Origin: Candidatus Nanopelagicales bacterium
GTDB lineage: Bacteria > Actinomycetota > Actinomycetes > S36-B12 > GCA-2699445
Length of the DNA stretch: 33,047 bases
Reading direction: 5' to 3'
Assembly (NCBI GenBank): GCA_029939085.1
Contig: JAOZTQ010000001.1
Span: 1 to 33,047 of the forward strand
This document shows positions 6,095 through 13,694 of the stretch, piece after piece (position 1 is the stretch's first letter; the number at the start of each line of letters is the position of its first letter). Below the pieces are notes generated by a model. That model worked only from the letters and a program-made list of their open reading frames with translations. It was not told the DNA's origin and did no database searches. A program made the translations under genes and the position numbers.

Positions 6095-8047
6095 CTAGGA
6101 ATTTTCCCGAGCCAATCTTTCTAGCGCACCAAGCGCGGCATCCATATCTGTTGTGGGCCAAAACTCCGGCAGCGACGCTACGAGGTAGCGACCATATCGC
6201 GCCGTACGTAGCCGCGGATCCAATACCGCTACGACACCCCGATCTGAATCTGTTCGGATGAGCCGACCACTCCCCTGCGCCAAGAGCAACGCGGCCCGCG
6301 GTATCGAAACCGACATGAATCCGTCACCACCCGATTGCTCAACGAGTTCAGCACGAGCCGCTAGCACTGGGTCATCAGGTCGAGGAAATGGAATTCGGTC
6401 AATGATCACGCAGGTACACGAGCGTCCCGGAACGTCCACCCCTTGGAACAGCGACATTGTGCCCACCAAGACACTCGTTTCTTCCTCGTTGAATTGATGA
6501 ACCAGACTGGCCACCGGGTCACCTCGCTGTTGCACCAGGACCTTCACATCTGGCACCGGATTTTCTTCGAGGTAGTCCGCAACTCGCTCTACTGCGCGCC
6601 AACTCGATAGCAGCACCAAGCTTCGACCACCTGCCGCGGTCACAAGATCGTGAAGCCGCTTAAGTAAGTCTGGGTCGGGCCCTTCCCTGCCAGGCCTAGG
6701 CAAGTCTGACGCGACATACAAGATGCCTTGTTTTCGATAATCGAAGGGCGAACCGACATCAATGTCTTGCCAACCGTCAGCTAACCCCAGTTCATCTGCA
6801 ACTGCATCAAAGTTTCCCCCCAACTCCAAAGTCGCACTGGTCAATACTGTGGCCGACGGCTCTTGTAGATAGTCACCAATAACTCCCGACACATTCAGCG
6901 GAGCAACATAGAGGTACGGATCTTGTTCGCCACCAAACCAAATGACATCAGTTGACGACCCGGGACTACTACCCGCAAGTACTCGGCCGGCGACATCATG
7001 AATCTCAGCAAGACCGGCCTGGGCTCGATGACGCCGGACATCATCTGAATCTGCTTCCGAGCGCGAATCACCACCTGATGCCGACGCGAGTTCAGATTCC
7101 GCGAGATGCGCAGCATCTCGCAACGCAGCGAGAGCGTCTACCAACTCAGCGGGTAAGTCAGTCAACCGGGTCCGCTGTTGCGATAGATCCAAAAGAGCTT
7201 TCGCTAGCCCATCGGAACCTTCCGTCAACTGCTCAGCAGCATCTTCAGATAGCCACGACCGGGCAGCACGATTCGCCCGCTCGACCGACCCAGCACTCAG
7301 CTGCTCGGTTCTGGCGCTCGTGACACGAGAAGCAAGTTCATGGCCTTCGTCAACGATCAAAAAATCGTGATCCGGCAGAACGGCGGCACCATCAAGAGCG
7401 TCGAGCGCTAGCAGGGCATGGTTGGTCACGACAATGTCTGCCTCTTGTGCGGCCCGCTTGGCTTGCTCGCTGAAGCACTCCTCGGAAAACGGGCACTTAC
7501 TGGGCCCAACACACTCTTTGCCAGTTGCTGAGACTGCACGCCATACACGTGGATCTAATGCCGGTGAGTAATCATCTCGATCGCCGGTCGCAGTCTCTTC
7601 GGCCCACTCGCGGAGTTCGGCTGCTTGCCGCTCCAATCGGCCCCCAGTAGCTGGTAAATCCAGTTCCACTTGTTCATCGTCTTCAGGCCGACCTCGAAGT
7701 CGGGCCAGACAGATGTAGTTACCGCGCCCTTTCAGAACCGCTGCTGAAACACTCGCTTCGGGAACTGCATCGATCGCCGCTGGCACATCTCGCTCCACAA
7801 GCTGGCGCTGTAGCGCCAACGTAGCTGTCGCAATGACAGTGCATTGACCATGGTCGCGAGCCGAGGCAATGGCAGGTGCGAGATATCCCAATGACTTACC
7901 TGTTCCGGTGCCCGCCTGGACTAAGAGCACGCCACCGTCATTCATGGTCGTGGCTACCGCATCCGTCATCTCCTGCTGACTTGGTCGGTCGCTACCCCCG
8001 AGGTCGGCAACAATTCGGCCGAGCAGCTCTCGCGGGGATTCACTCAC
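6095..8047 (-). CDS. dinG: DinG-like ATP-dependent DNA helicase (Fe-S, XPD-type)
   Basis: A 650-residue superfamily 2 helicase. Walker A is QAGTGTGKS (Lys51) and the DEAH-type box is DEGH (233-236). Four cysteines, C113, C179, C185 and C191, are spaced as expected for the 4Fe-4S domain of XPD/DinG enzymes. C-terminal motifs are SLFQGVDVPG and GSGRLIRTDSDRG (motif VI). Such helicases unwind D-loops, R-loops and other structures during repair. The start is GTG at 8047; there is no Shine-Dalgarno sequence, but TACGGT sits exactly 6 nt upstream, fitting a leaderless mRNA. No LexA box is visible before it, so SOS control is not evident despite the lexA neighbour. Confidence 0.93.
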   Translation of the reverse strand: MSESPRELLGRIVADLGGSDRPSQQEMTDAVATTMNDGGVLLVQAGTGTGKSLGYLAPAIASARDHGQCTVIATATLALQRQLVERDVPAAIDAVPEASVSAAVLKGRGNYICLARLRGRPEDDEQVELDLPATGGRLERQAAELREWAEETATGDRDDYSPALDPRVWRAVSATGKECVGPSKCPFSEECFSEQAKRAAQEADIVVTNHALLALDALDGAAVLPDHDFLIVDEGHELASRVTSARTEQLSAGSVERANRAARSWLSEDAAEQLTEGSDGLAKALLDLSQQRTRLTDLPAELVDALAALRDAAHLAESELASASGGDSRSEADSDDVRRHRAQAGLAEIHDVAGRVLAGSSPGSSTDVIWFGGEQDPYLYVAPLNVSGVIGDYLQEPSATVLTSATLELGGNFDAVADELGLADGWQDIDVGSPFDYRKQGILYVASDLPRPGREGPDPDLLKRLHDLVTAAGGRSLVLLSSWRAVERVADYLEENPVPDVKVLVQQRGDPVASLVHQFNEEETSVLVGTMSLFQGVDVPGRSCTCVIIDRIPFPRPDDPVLAARAELVEQSGGDGFMSVSIPRAALLLAQGSGRLIRTDSDRGVVAVLDPRLRTARYGRYLVASLPEFWPTTDMDAALGALERLARENS

Positions 8048-8053
8048 GACATC

Positions 8054-8059
8054 ACCGTA
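8054..8059 (-). promoter_or_regulatory. Leaderless -10 element of dinG
   Basis: TACGGT on the minus strand is followed by six bases (GATGTC) and then the GTG start codon. No convincing -35 is seen, which is common in actinobacterial promoters. Confidence 0.5.
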
Positions 8060-8110
8060 CGTGTGACTGCAACCAAGCTCAGCCAGGACCCGCCGCTAGG
8101 CGCCAGCAGA

Positions 8111-9478
8111 TTACTCCGTGGGACGCGAAAACGGCTCGAGTCGAGCCGCCAGCCACCCTGGAACAAGTGCACTTATCTGAGCACCATCTTCGGTGTAACC
8201 ACTGCTCAGAATCTGGCCATGTTCATGGAGAGCGGAAGTGAGTTCGCCACGATCAAACGGCACAACGACTTCCATCCGCACCTCCGGCACCGGAAGACGT
8301 TCGGCGACTTTGGTCCGGAGGAGTTCGATGCCCTGACCAGTGTGAGCAGAGACTCCAATTGCCTCTGGTTCCCGATGTCTGATTTCAGCTAGTGCCGCCG
8401 GCGGAATCAACTCGATCTTGTTGACCACAACAAGTTCGGGGACTTCCGCGGCACCAATTTCGGCCAAAACCTCACGAACCGCGGCCAGCTGACCGAGCGG
8501 TTCCGGATCGCTACCGTCGATGATGTTCAGCAGCAGATCAGATTCGTTGACCTCATCCAAAGTCGAACGGAATGCCTCAACTAACTGATGCGGCAAGTGC
8601 CGGACGAATCCGACGGTATCCGCGAGTGTGTACTCCCGGCCTACCTCGGTGCGCGTGCGCCGCACGGTCGGGTCCAACGTGGCAAAGAGCTCGTCTTGTA
8701 CCAAAACCCCCGCGTCTGTCAGCCGATTGAGCAGCGATGACTTTCCGGCATTTGTGTACCCAACTATTGCCACGGCTGGAGTCTCGTGACGACGCCGATC
8801 TGAGCGCTGCACTTTGCGGGCTCTCGTCATTGCCGATAGTTGTCGGCGCAGCCGCGACATCTGCGTTCGAATCCGGCGCCGGTCGATCTCCAACTTGGTC
8901 TCACCAGGGCCCCGGAACGCGCCGATACCACCCGACTGCCGGCTCATCGCCTCACCCCAGCCACGTAGCCGAGGGAGCATATATTCGTATTGGGCTAACT
9001 CAACCTGTGCTTTACCTTCCCGGCTTCGTGCATGCTGGGCGAAGATATCCAAAATAAGCCAAGTGCGATCGACCACCTTGACCTTCAAGGCTTTCTCTAA
9101 CGCCTGCAGCTGGCCTGGTGACAACTCACCATCGCAAATCACAGTGTCGGCCGATTCAGCGCGGACCACCTCAGCGAGTTCCTCGACTTTTCCGCTGCCA
9201 ATAAATGTGGCCGGATCAGGTTTAGTGCGCCGCTGCACCATAGCCTCTAGGACTTGTGATCCTGCAGTTTCGGCAAGTCTGGCTAGTTCAGCCATAGACA
9301 GCTGGGCACTTTCGGCGCTTCCTTCAGTCCACACACCCACAAGCACGACGCGCTCAAGTCGAACTTGGCGATACTCAACCTCGGAGATATCGGATAACTC
9401 AGTGGAGAGTCCCTCCACTCGTCGCAGCGCACGTCGCTCAGCAACATCGAGGTCCGGATCGGGTGTAGCGGGTGTCAC
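8111..9478 (-). CDS. hflX: GTPase HflX
   Basis: A 455-residue ribosome-associated GTPase that splits stalled or stressed ribosomes. The N-terminal HflX domain carries TFIGSGKVEEL and LSPGQLQALE, a basic linker RRRIRTQMSRLRRQL follows, and the G domain has G1 GYTNAGKSS, G3 DTVGF and G4 NKIE. The frame opens further upstream, but the GTG at 9478 overlaps the dapF stop codon in the sequence GTGA, a standard coupled start, so the two are translated together. Hence the start at 9478 rather than one inside dapF. It lies 63 bases upstream of dinG. The dapF-hflX order is conserved in actinobacteria. Confidence 0.95.
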   Translation of the reverse strand: MTPATPDPDLDVAERRALRRVEGLSTELSDISEVEYRQVRLERVVLVGVWTEGSAESAQLSMAELARLAETAGSQVLEAMVQRRTKPDPATFIGSGKVEELAEVVRAESADTVICDGELSPGQLQALEKALKVKVVDRTWLILDIFAQHARSREGKAQVELAQYEYMLPRLRGWGEAMSRQSGGIGAFRGPGETKLEIDRRRIRTQMSRLRRQLSAMTRARKVQRSDRRRHETPAVAIVGYTNAGKSSLLNRLTDAGVLVQDELFATLDPTVRRTRTEVGREYTLADTVGFVRHLPHQLVEAFRSTLDEVNESDLLLNIIDGSDPEPLGQLAAVREVLAEIGAAEVPELVVVNKIELIPPAALAEIRHREPEAIGVSAHTGQGIELLRTKVAERLPVPEVRMEVVVPFDRGELTSALHEHGQILSSGYTEDGAQISALVPGWLAARLEPFSRPTE

Positions 9479-10314
9479 CGGGAAGCCCACCAAGCCTGAT
9501 CCAATTCGCCACGGGCGACGATCTCGGCCGGCCCGGTAAGCCAAGTCTCGGCTCCCCGAAACTCAACCGACACCTCACCACCTGCCACAGAAACAGTGAT
9601 CGTCTCTGACGATGCCGCAGCGGCTTGTCGATGCACTGCAGCGGCAGCGCAGGCCCCAGTACCGCACGAAAGTGTGCGGCCAGAACCGCGCTCGTTAACT
9701 TCCATGGCGATGCTGGTCGGGCTGATCACCTCGACAAATTCGATGTTGGCTCCTTCGGGAAATGCTGATTCGGGTGTAACTGTGGACGCTTCAATGTCGT
9801 CCAGTTCTGATAGCGACGTGACGAAGGCGACCGCATGAGGATTCGGTGCGGTCGCAGGTGTGGCAGGCCAAGTCTGACCAGCGAGGGAAACTTGTGCCGA
9901 GTCTGCACCTGAAACGTGTACCGAACCCATTTCTATCGACACCAAGCCATTCGGTCCGATGTGGACTTTACGCGGGCCACCGCGGGTGCCAATGACAAAG
10001 TCACTGACGTCGACGAGTCCGGTGTCTCTCAGGTACTTGGCGAATACTCGGGCGCCGTTGCCACACATTTCGGCGATCGAACCATCACTATTGCGATAGT
10101 CCATGAACCAATGAGTGCCTTCACTCATCTGTGCTGGCACATCGACATGATGTGAAGGCACGACCCGCAATACCCCGTCAGCGCCAATCCCGAATCGGCG
10201 ATCACACAACGCAGCTACCTGAGTTTCGTCGATCTTCAGCTGTCCTTCGATGTCAGGTATCAGCACAAAGTCATTGCCAGTTCCGTGGCCCTTGGCAAAC
10301 TGCACCGTAGTCAT
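9475..10314 (-). CDS. dapF: Diaminopimelate epimerase
   Basis: A 279-residue enzyme interconverting LL- and meso-diaminopimelate for lysine and peptidoglycan synthesis. Both catalytic cysteines are in their motifs: MCGNGAR and LSCGTGACA. KGHGTGNDF at the N terminus is the family start. Length is normal. The stop overlaps the hflX GTG start. Upstream there is no Shine-Dalgarno sequence, but TACTCT followed by six bases before the ATG suggests its own leaderless transcript. In mycobacteria dapF follows miaA directly; here a glycosyltransferase/deacetylase pair separates them, so an independent promoter makes sense. Confidence 0.97.
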   Translation of the reverse strand: MTTVQFAKGHGTGNDFVLIPDIEGQLKIDETQVAALCDRRFGIGADGVLRVVPSHHVDVPAQMSEGTHWFMDYRNSDGSIAEMCGNGARVFAKYLRDTGLVDVSDFVIGTRGGPRKVHIGPNGLVSIEMGSVHVSGADSAQVSLAGQTWPATPATAPNPHAVAFVTSLSELDDIEASTVTPESAFPEGANIEFVEVISPTSIAMEVNERGSGRTLSCGTGACAAAAVHRQAAAASSETITVSVAGGEVSVEFRGAETWLTGPAEIVARGELDQAWWASR

Positions 10315-10320
10315 GACTTA

Positions 10321-10326
10321 AGAGTA
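10321..10326 (-). promoter_or_regulatory. Leaderless -10 element of dapF
   Basis: TACTCT on the minus strand lies exactly 6 bases (TAAGTC) before the dapF ATG, in the 29-base gap after the glycosyltransferase gene. No Shine-Dalgarno sequence is present. Confidence 0.5.
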
Positions 10327-10343
10327 AGGGCTGACACCCAGAC

Positions 10344-11477
10344 TCACCGGGCCACACGTTCCGATAAGCGCAGATAGTCCCGATGCAATCCGTCCAGAAC
10401 TTGGGGCCAGATTTGATCTGGTGGGGTTGTTGAATTGTGTTCAGTGATCGATTGTCGAAGCGACCGATCCGTTGCCATCCTGGCCATCGCCACGGCCATA
10501 GCGGCATCGTCGTGGCCGAGTAATCCTTCAATACCGTCATGCACAAACTCGGAAAGTCCAGTTTGTGATCGAGCGATGACTGGGAGCCCGCTCGTGCGCG
10601 CCTCCAGCGCTGCCAGGCCGAAACTTTCCTTGACCGAGGGCTGAATGTAGACGTCGGACTCTAGATAAATTCGATGTAAATCAGGTCGAGCCAGTCGCCC
10701 CAAAAACTCAACATGATCCGCTAGACCATGTCGCTTTACGTATCGTTCGAGTCGGGCACGATGTGGACCATCGCCCGCGATGCGCAAACGCATCGGTTGT
10801 TGTTGACCACTCAGCTGCTGTGCTGCCGCAAACATCTTCAGCAGAGGTCGCGACCGCTTTCGAGGTGCTAGCCGCATGGCGGTGACAAAGGTGACGGGAT
10901 CCCGCTCCGATCGTTGCGAACGCCCCGCCGGACTCCAGTCGGCTAAATCAACGCCATTCGGGGTAATGAATACCTCACCGGAATAGTTCAACGCATGTGC
11001 GATCCGATCTGCTGCCATCCGACTCACTGCAGCAGGCTGGACACCCCGATCACACCAGTCTCGTAAATTCTCAGCAGTGCGGTATCCCGTTCTCGCGAGT
11101 CCACCCCAAACGCTGTGCACGGTTGCCAAGACGGGAAGCCCCACTTCAACCGCCGCTCGAATACCGCCCCAAGCGAATGGTGAGATCGCACCAAGGTGCA
11201 CCTGCACAACGTCTGGTTGGATCTCCTCCAGTAACGGGGCCAGTGCTGCTCGAGTCCTTGGTCGAACCGGCATCTCAAACGGCATCCGAGCGGTAACTCG
11301 GTGGACCGTGACTCCATCGATTTCCTCGGTACCTAGCCGAATCTCTTCACCGGGAGTAGCAGTAATGACATGGATGTCCTCACCGCGAGCTGCTTGTCGT
11401 CTCGTCAACTCAGTAACTTGAACTTCAATTCCACCGAGCCGAGGCAAATAGCAGTCACTGATGTGAGTTATTCGCAT
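10344..11477 (-). CDS. GT4-family glycosyltransferase (GT-B fold)
   Basis: A 377-residue retaining glycosyltransferase. N-terminal features: MRITHISDCYLPRLGGIE, a glycine-rich acceptor-side loop. C-terminal nucleotide-sugar site: GDGPHRARLE and the E-x7-E motif KESFGLAALEARTSGLPVIA. No signal peptide or membrane helix, so it is cytosolic or peripheral. The frame is open to 11618, but the ATG at 11477 has AGGGAG upstream and gives the family N terminus. It is head-to-head (76 bases apart) with a PIG-L deacetylase, the enzyme partnership used in mycothiol (MshA/MshB) and bacillithiol (BshA/BshB) synthesis. Whether this pair makes such a thiol, a glycolipid or something else cannot be told from sequence alone. 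Confidence 0.88.
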   Translation of the reverse strand: MRITHISDCYLPRLGGIEVQVTELTRRQAARGEDIHVITATPGEEIRLGTEEIDGVTVHRVTARMPFEMPVRPRTRAALAPLLEEIQPDVVQVHLGAISPFAWGGIRAAVEVGLPVLATVHSVWGGLARTGYRTAENLRDWCDRGVQPAAVSRMAADRIAHALNYSGEVFITPNGVDLADWSPAGRSQRSERDPVTFVTAMRLAPRKRSRPLLKMFAAAQQLSGQQQPMRLRIAGDGPHRARLERYVKRHGLADHVEFLGRLARPDLHRIYLESDVYIQPSVKESFGLAALEARTSGLPVIARSQTGLSEFVHDGIEGLLGHDDAAMAVAMARMATDRSLRQSITEHNSTTPPDQIWPQVLDGLHRDYLRLSERVAR

Positions 11478-11553
11478 CACATCACTCCCTACTAGTTCAC
11501 GACACAACGCTAACGGACCAGCGAACCGATCGGAATCGCGGCAGGATACGTGT

Positions 11554-12315
11554 ATGCCCCGAACCTTGGTGTTCTTCCACGCACATCCTGACGATGAAGC
11601 TTTGCTGACGTCAGGCACTATGGCACGAGCAGCGGCCGAAGGTCAGCGAGTTGTTCTGATTACTGCAACCAGCGGTGAGGCTGGATTAGCCGCTCATGAA
11701 CTTCAAGAACGTGGCCTAGCTGAGATTCGCGAAGAGGAACTGGTTCGGTCCGCCCGAATGTTGGGGGTGCAACGACTCGAGCTTCTCCACTACGCCGATT
11801 CCGGCCTTCACGGCGACCGGGTGCCAACGGATGGCACAACCACGTTGTGTCAGGCACCGGTGGATGAAGTCGCTACCGCTGTGGCCAAGATTCTGGATCA
11901 AGAGCAGGCAGATGTTCTGGTCACCTATGACGCCGCCGGAGGATACGGACATCCCGATCATGTTCGGGTGCACGAGTGCGGTATCGAAGCAGCACATGCG
12001 GCGGGAACGCCCAACGTTTTTGCCGTGACCGCTCCGCGGGAACCCTTCGCTATCGGAGTTCAGTTAGCCGACCGACTCCTGCCGTTGCCAGATGAGTTCG
12101 ATGTCGAGCAGTTCGAAACTGCCTTTACCCCGCGGCGTGATATCACCCACCGCGTCAACGTTCGTCGATATCTGGATTTCAAACGTGCGGCTCTTGGGGC
12201 GCACGCTAGTCAAGCCTCGGGCGCGGATGTCCGTACGCTGTCAGCGCTGTTGAAGCTGCCTCGGCCTGTATTCAGTCTGCTGCTGGGGACTGAGTTCTAC
12301 CAAAGGTTGAGTTGA
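11554..12315 (+). CDS. PIG-L (LmbE) family zinc deacetylase
   Basis: A 253-residue metal-dependent N-deacetylase. The zinc-binding and catalytic motif HAHPDDEALL lies at residues 9-18, and the second zinc histidine is in GYGHPDHVRVHE near 130. The family removes acetyl groups from N-acetylglucosamine conjugates (MshB, BshB, PIG-L) or cleaves amide conjugates (Mca). The ATG at 11554 has only weak AGGA upstream. It is divergent from a GT4 glycosyltransferase, probably its pathway partner. Its 3' end overlaps the 3' end of miaA, on the opposite strand, by 44 bases. It is more LmbE-like than a clear MshB or Mca, so I give no symbol. Confidence 0.88.
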   Translation: MPRTLVFFHAHPDDEALLTSGTMARAAAEGQRVVLITATSGEAGLAAHELQERGLAEIREEELVRSARMLGVQRLELLHYADSGLHGDRVPTDGTTTLCQAPVDEVATAVAKILDQEQADVLVTYDAAGGYGHPDHVRVHECGIEAAHAAGTPNVFAVTAPREPFAIGVQLADRLLPLPDEFDVEQFETAFTPRRDITHRVNVRRYLDFKRAALGAHASQASGADVRTLSALLKLPRPVFSLLLGTEFYQRLS

Positions 12316-13240
12316 AGTTCTTCACGAAATCGATCGCTGGCTCTAACTGATTTTCGGCGGGCAACCATGTGATGCGATCATCCCGACGTAAGGTACGTTG
12401 CTGTCGGCGTGCCAGTCGTCGCGTTGCAGTTATCGTCTCGGCAATCCCCTGGTCGCGTGACATATCCCCCGACAGCACAGCCATTGCCTGCTCATATCCC
12501 ACCGCTTTACGTGCCGTCTCGCCGTCTGCTAGTCCACAGTCCATCAGCTTTTCTGTCTCTTGTAGTAAGCCGTTGTCCCACATTGACTGCGCGCGCATTG
12601 AGATCCGATCGTCCAGTTCAGACCGCGGCAGATCGATACCTAGCCAGACGGTTGGTCGCCACGGCTTCGGCTCCGGGAGACGAGCGGTAAATGAACCCGT
12701 TAAACGCACAACTTCCAACGCACGTACTACTCGGCGTACGTTGCGCGGGTCGATCGCGGCTCCCGCTTCCGGGTCCAGTGCACTCAACTCTTGGTGCAAC
12801 ACTGCGCCACCTTCTTGTTCGGCACGTGCCGCGAGTTCGGCTCGAAGTATTAAATCCTGGGGCGGAATATCGAGTTCATCGCACAACGCCCGCAAATACA
12901 GCGGTGAACCACCAACCACGACAACGGTTCGTCCTCGAGACCAGATCGCGTTGGCTACATCTCTGCCATGACGCTGGTATTCGGCCACTGTCGCCTTTTC
13001 CGTTACTTGCCACAGGTCGAAAAGGTGGTGTGGGACCACCTCTCGTTCCACCAAGGTGGGTTTAGCCGTACCAATCTCGAGACCTTGGTAGCACTGCATC
13101 GCATCGCCATTGATGATCTCGGCATTCAGTTGCTCGGCCAAACGAAGCGAAAGTTCCGTCTTGCCCACCGCAGTCGGCCCCGTCACTACGACGATTTGCG
13201 TAGCTGATCCGGAGGTCGAGTTCGTGTCGTTCCCGAGCAT
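12272..13240 (-). CDS. miaA: tRNA dimethylallyltransferase
   Basis: A 322-residue enzyme adding dimethylallyl to A37 of tRNAs that read UNN codons; the product is then methylthiolated by MiaB, whose gene is nearby. Motifs: P-loop VTGPTAVGKTE, substrate region NGDAMQCYQGLEIGTAKP, and GGSPLYLRAL. The frame extends to a GTG at 13258, but GGGAG lies 4 bases before the ATG at 13240, so I choose that. Its last 44 bases overlap the PIG-L gene on the other strand. It is divergent from the antitoxin-like gene. Separation from dapF by two genes is unusual for actinobacteria. Confidence 0.96.
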   Translation of the reverse strand: MLGNDTNSTSGSATQIVVVTGPTAVGKTELSLRLAEQLNAEIINGDAMQCYQGLEIGTAKPTLVEREVVPHHLFDLWQVTEKATVAEYQRHGRDVANAIWSRGRTVVVVGGSPLYLRALCDELDIPPQDLILRAELAARAEQEGGAVLHQELSALDPEAGAAIDPRNVRRVVRALEVVRLTGSFTARLPEPKPWRPTVWLGIDLPRSELDDRISMRAQSMWDNGLLQETEKLMDCGLADGETARKAVGYEQAMAVLSGDMSRDQGIAETITATRRLARRQQRTLRRDDRITWLPAENQLEPAIDFVKNFNSTFGRTQSPAAD

Positions 13241-13299
13241 CACACTCCCATGATCCACTATTCTGGCGGGGACAAAATCACTCCTAGGAGGACAGTGCC

Positions 13300-13587
13300 A
13301 TGAGCAACCCTTCCGAGAACATCAAGGACAAGGCATCCGAACTTGCCGAGAAGGCATCGGAGACCGCAGCAGGTCTCGGAGAGCAGGCTCAGCAAGCCGC
13401 TGGCCAGGCAGCCGCTTTCGTCGATGAGAAGACCGGCGGTAAGGCCACCGAACTTGCTGGTAAAGCCACAGAGATGGCTGGCAAAGCGGCAGAGAGTCTC
13501 AATGACGCCAAGGACACCGCAGTCGCTGCGGCAACCGATGCCGTTTCGAAAGTCACCGGAAGCGATGACGCCGACGAAGACGCCTAA
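13300..13587 (+). CDS. Small helical MT0933/Rv0909 antitoxin-like protein
   Basis: A 95-residue, Ala/Lys/Glu-rich protein, predicted almost entirely amphipathic helix. The phrase VDEKTGGKATELA near residues 41-53 matches the conserved core of the MT0933-type antitoxin family. The rest is a string of KAxE-type repeats (KASELAEKASE, KATELAGKATE, KAAESL) reminiscent of LEA-like stress proteins, and an acidic tail SDDADEDA. AGGAGG lies 8 bases before the ATG, a very strong site that suggests high expression. No toxin gene is adjacent: miaA and miaB flank it. A role other than antitoxin, for example as a stress or chaperone-like protein, is equally plausible. Confidence 0.85.
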   Translation: MSNPSENIKDKASELAEKASETAAGLGEQAQQAAGQAAAFVDEKTGGKATELAGKATEMAGKAAESLNDAKDTAVAAATDAVSKVTGSDDADEDA

Positions 13588-13636
13588 ACATCTAGCGTCG
13601 ATGAGCCGATCAATCGGTTCCTAACTCAATACTTCT

Positions 13637-13664
13637 AACCCCGCCGGAGTGATCTGGCGGGGTT
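13637..13664. terminator. Bidirectional intrinsic terminator
   Basis: AACCCCGCC and GGCGGGGTT form a perfect 9-bp stem around a 10-base loop. On the plus strand it is followed by ATTGGTT, and on the minus strand by AGAAGT. It lies in the 107-base gap between the convergent antitoxin-like gene and miaB and can serve both. Confidence 0.88.
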
Positions 13665-13694
13665 ATTGGTTATAGGCGTATCCGAAATGTCCGA

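Noticed and set aside
9479..9544. Longer HflX starting inside dapF
   Set aside because: The GTGA overlap with the dapF stop is a standard coupled start and restores the normal N terminus.
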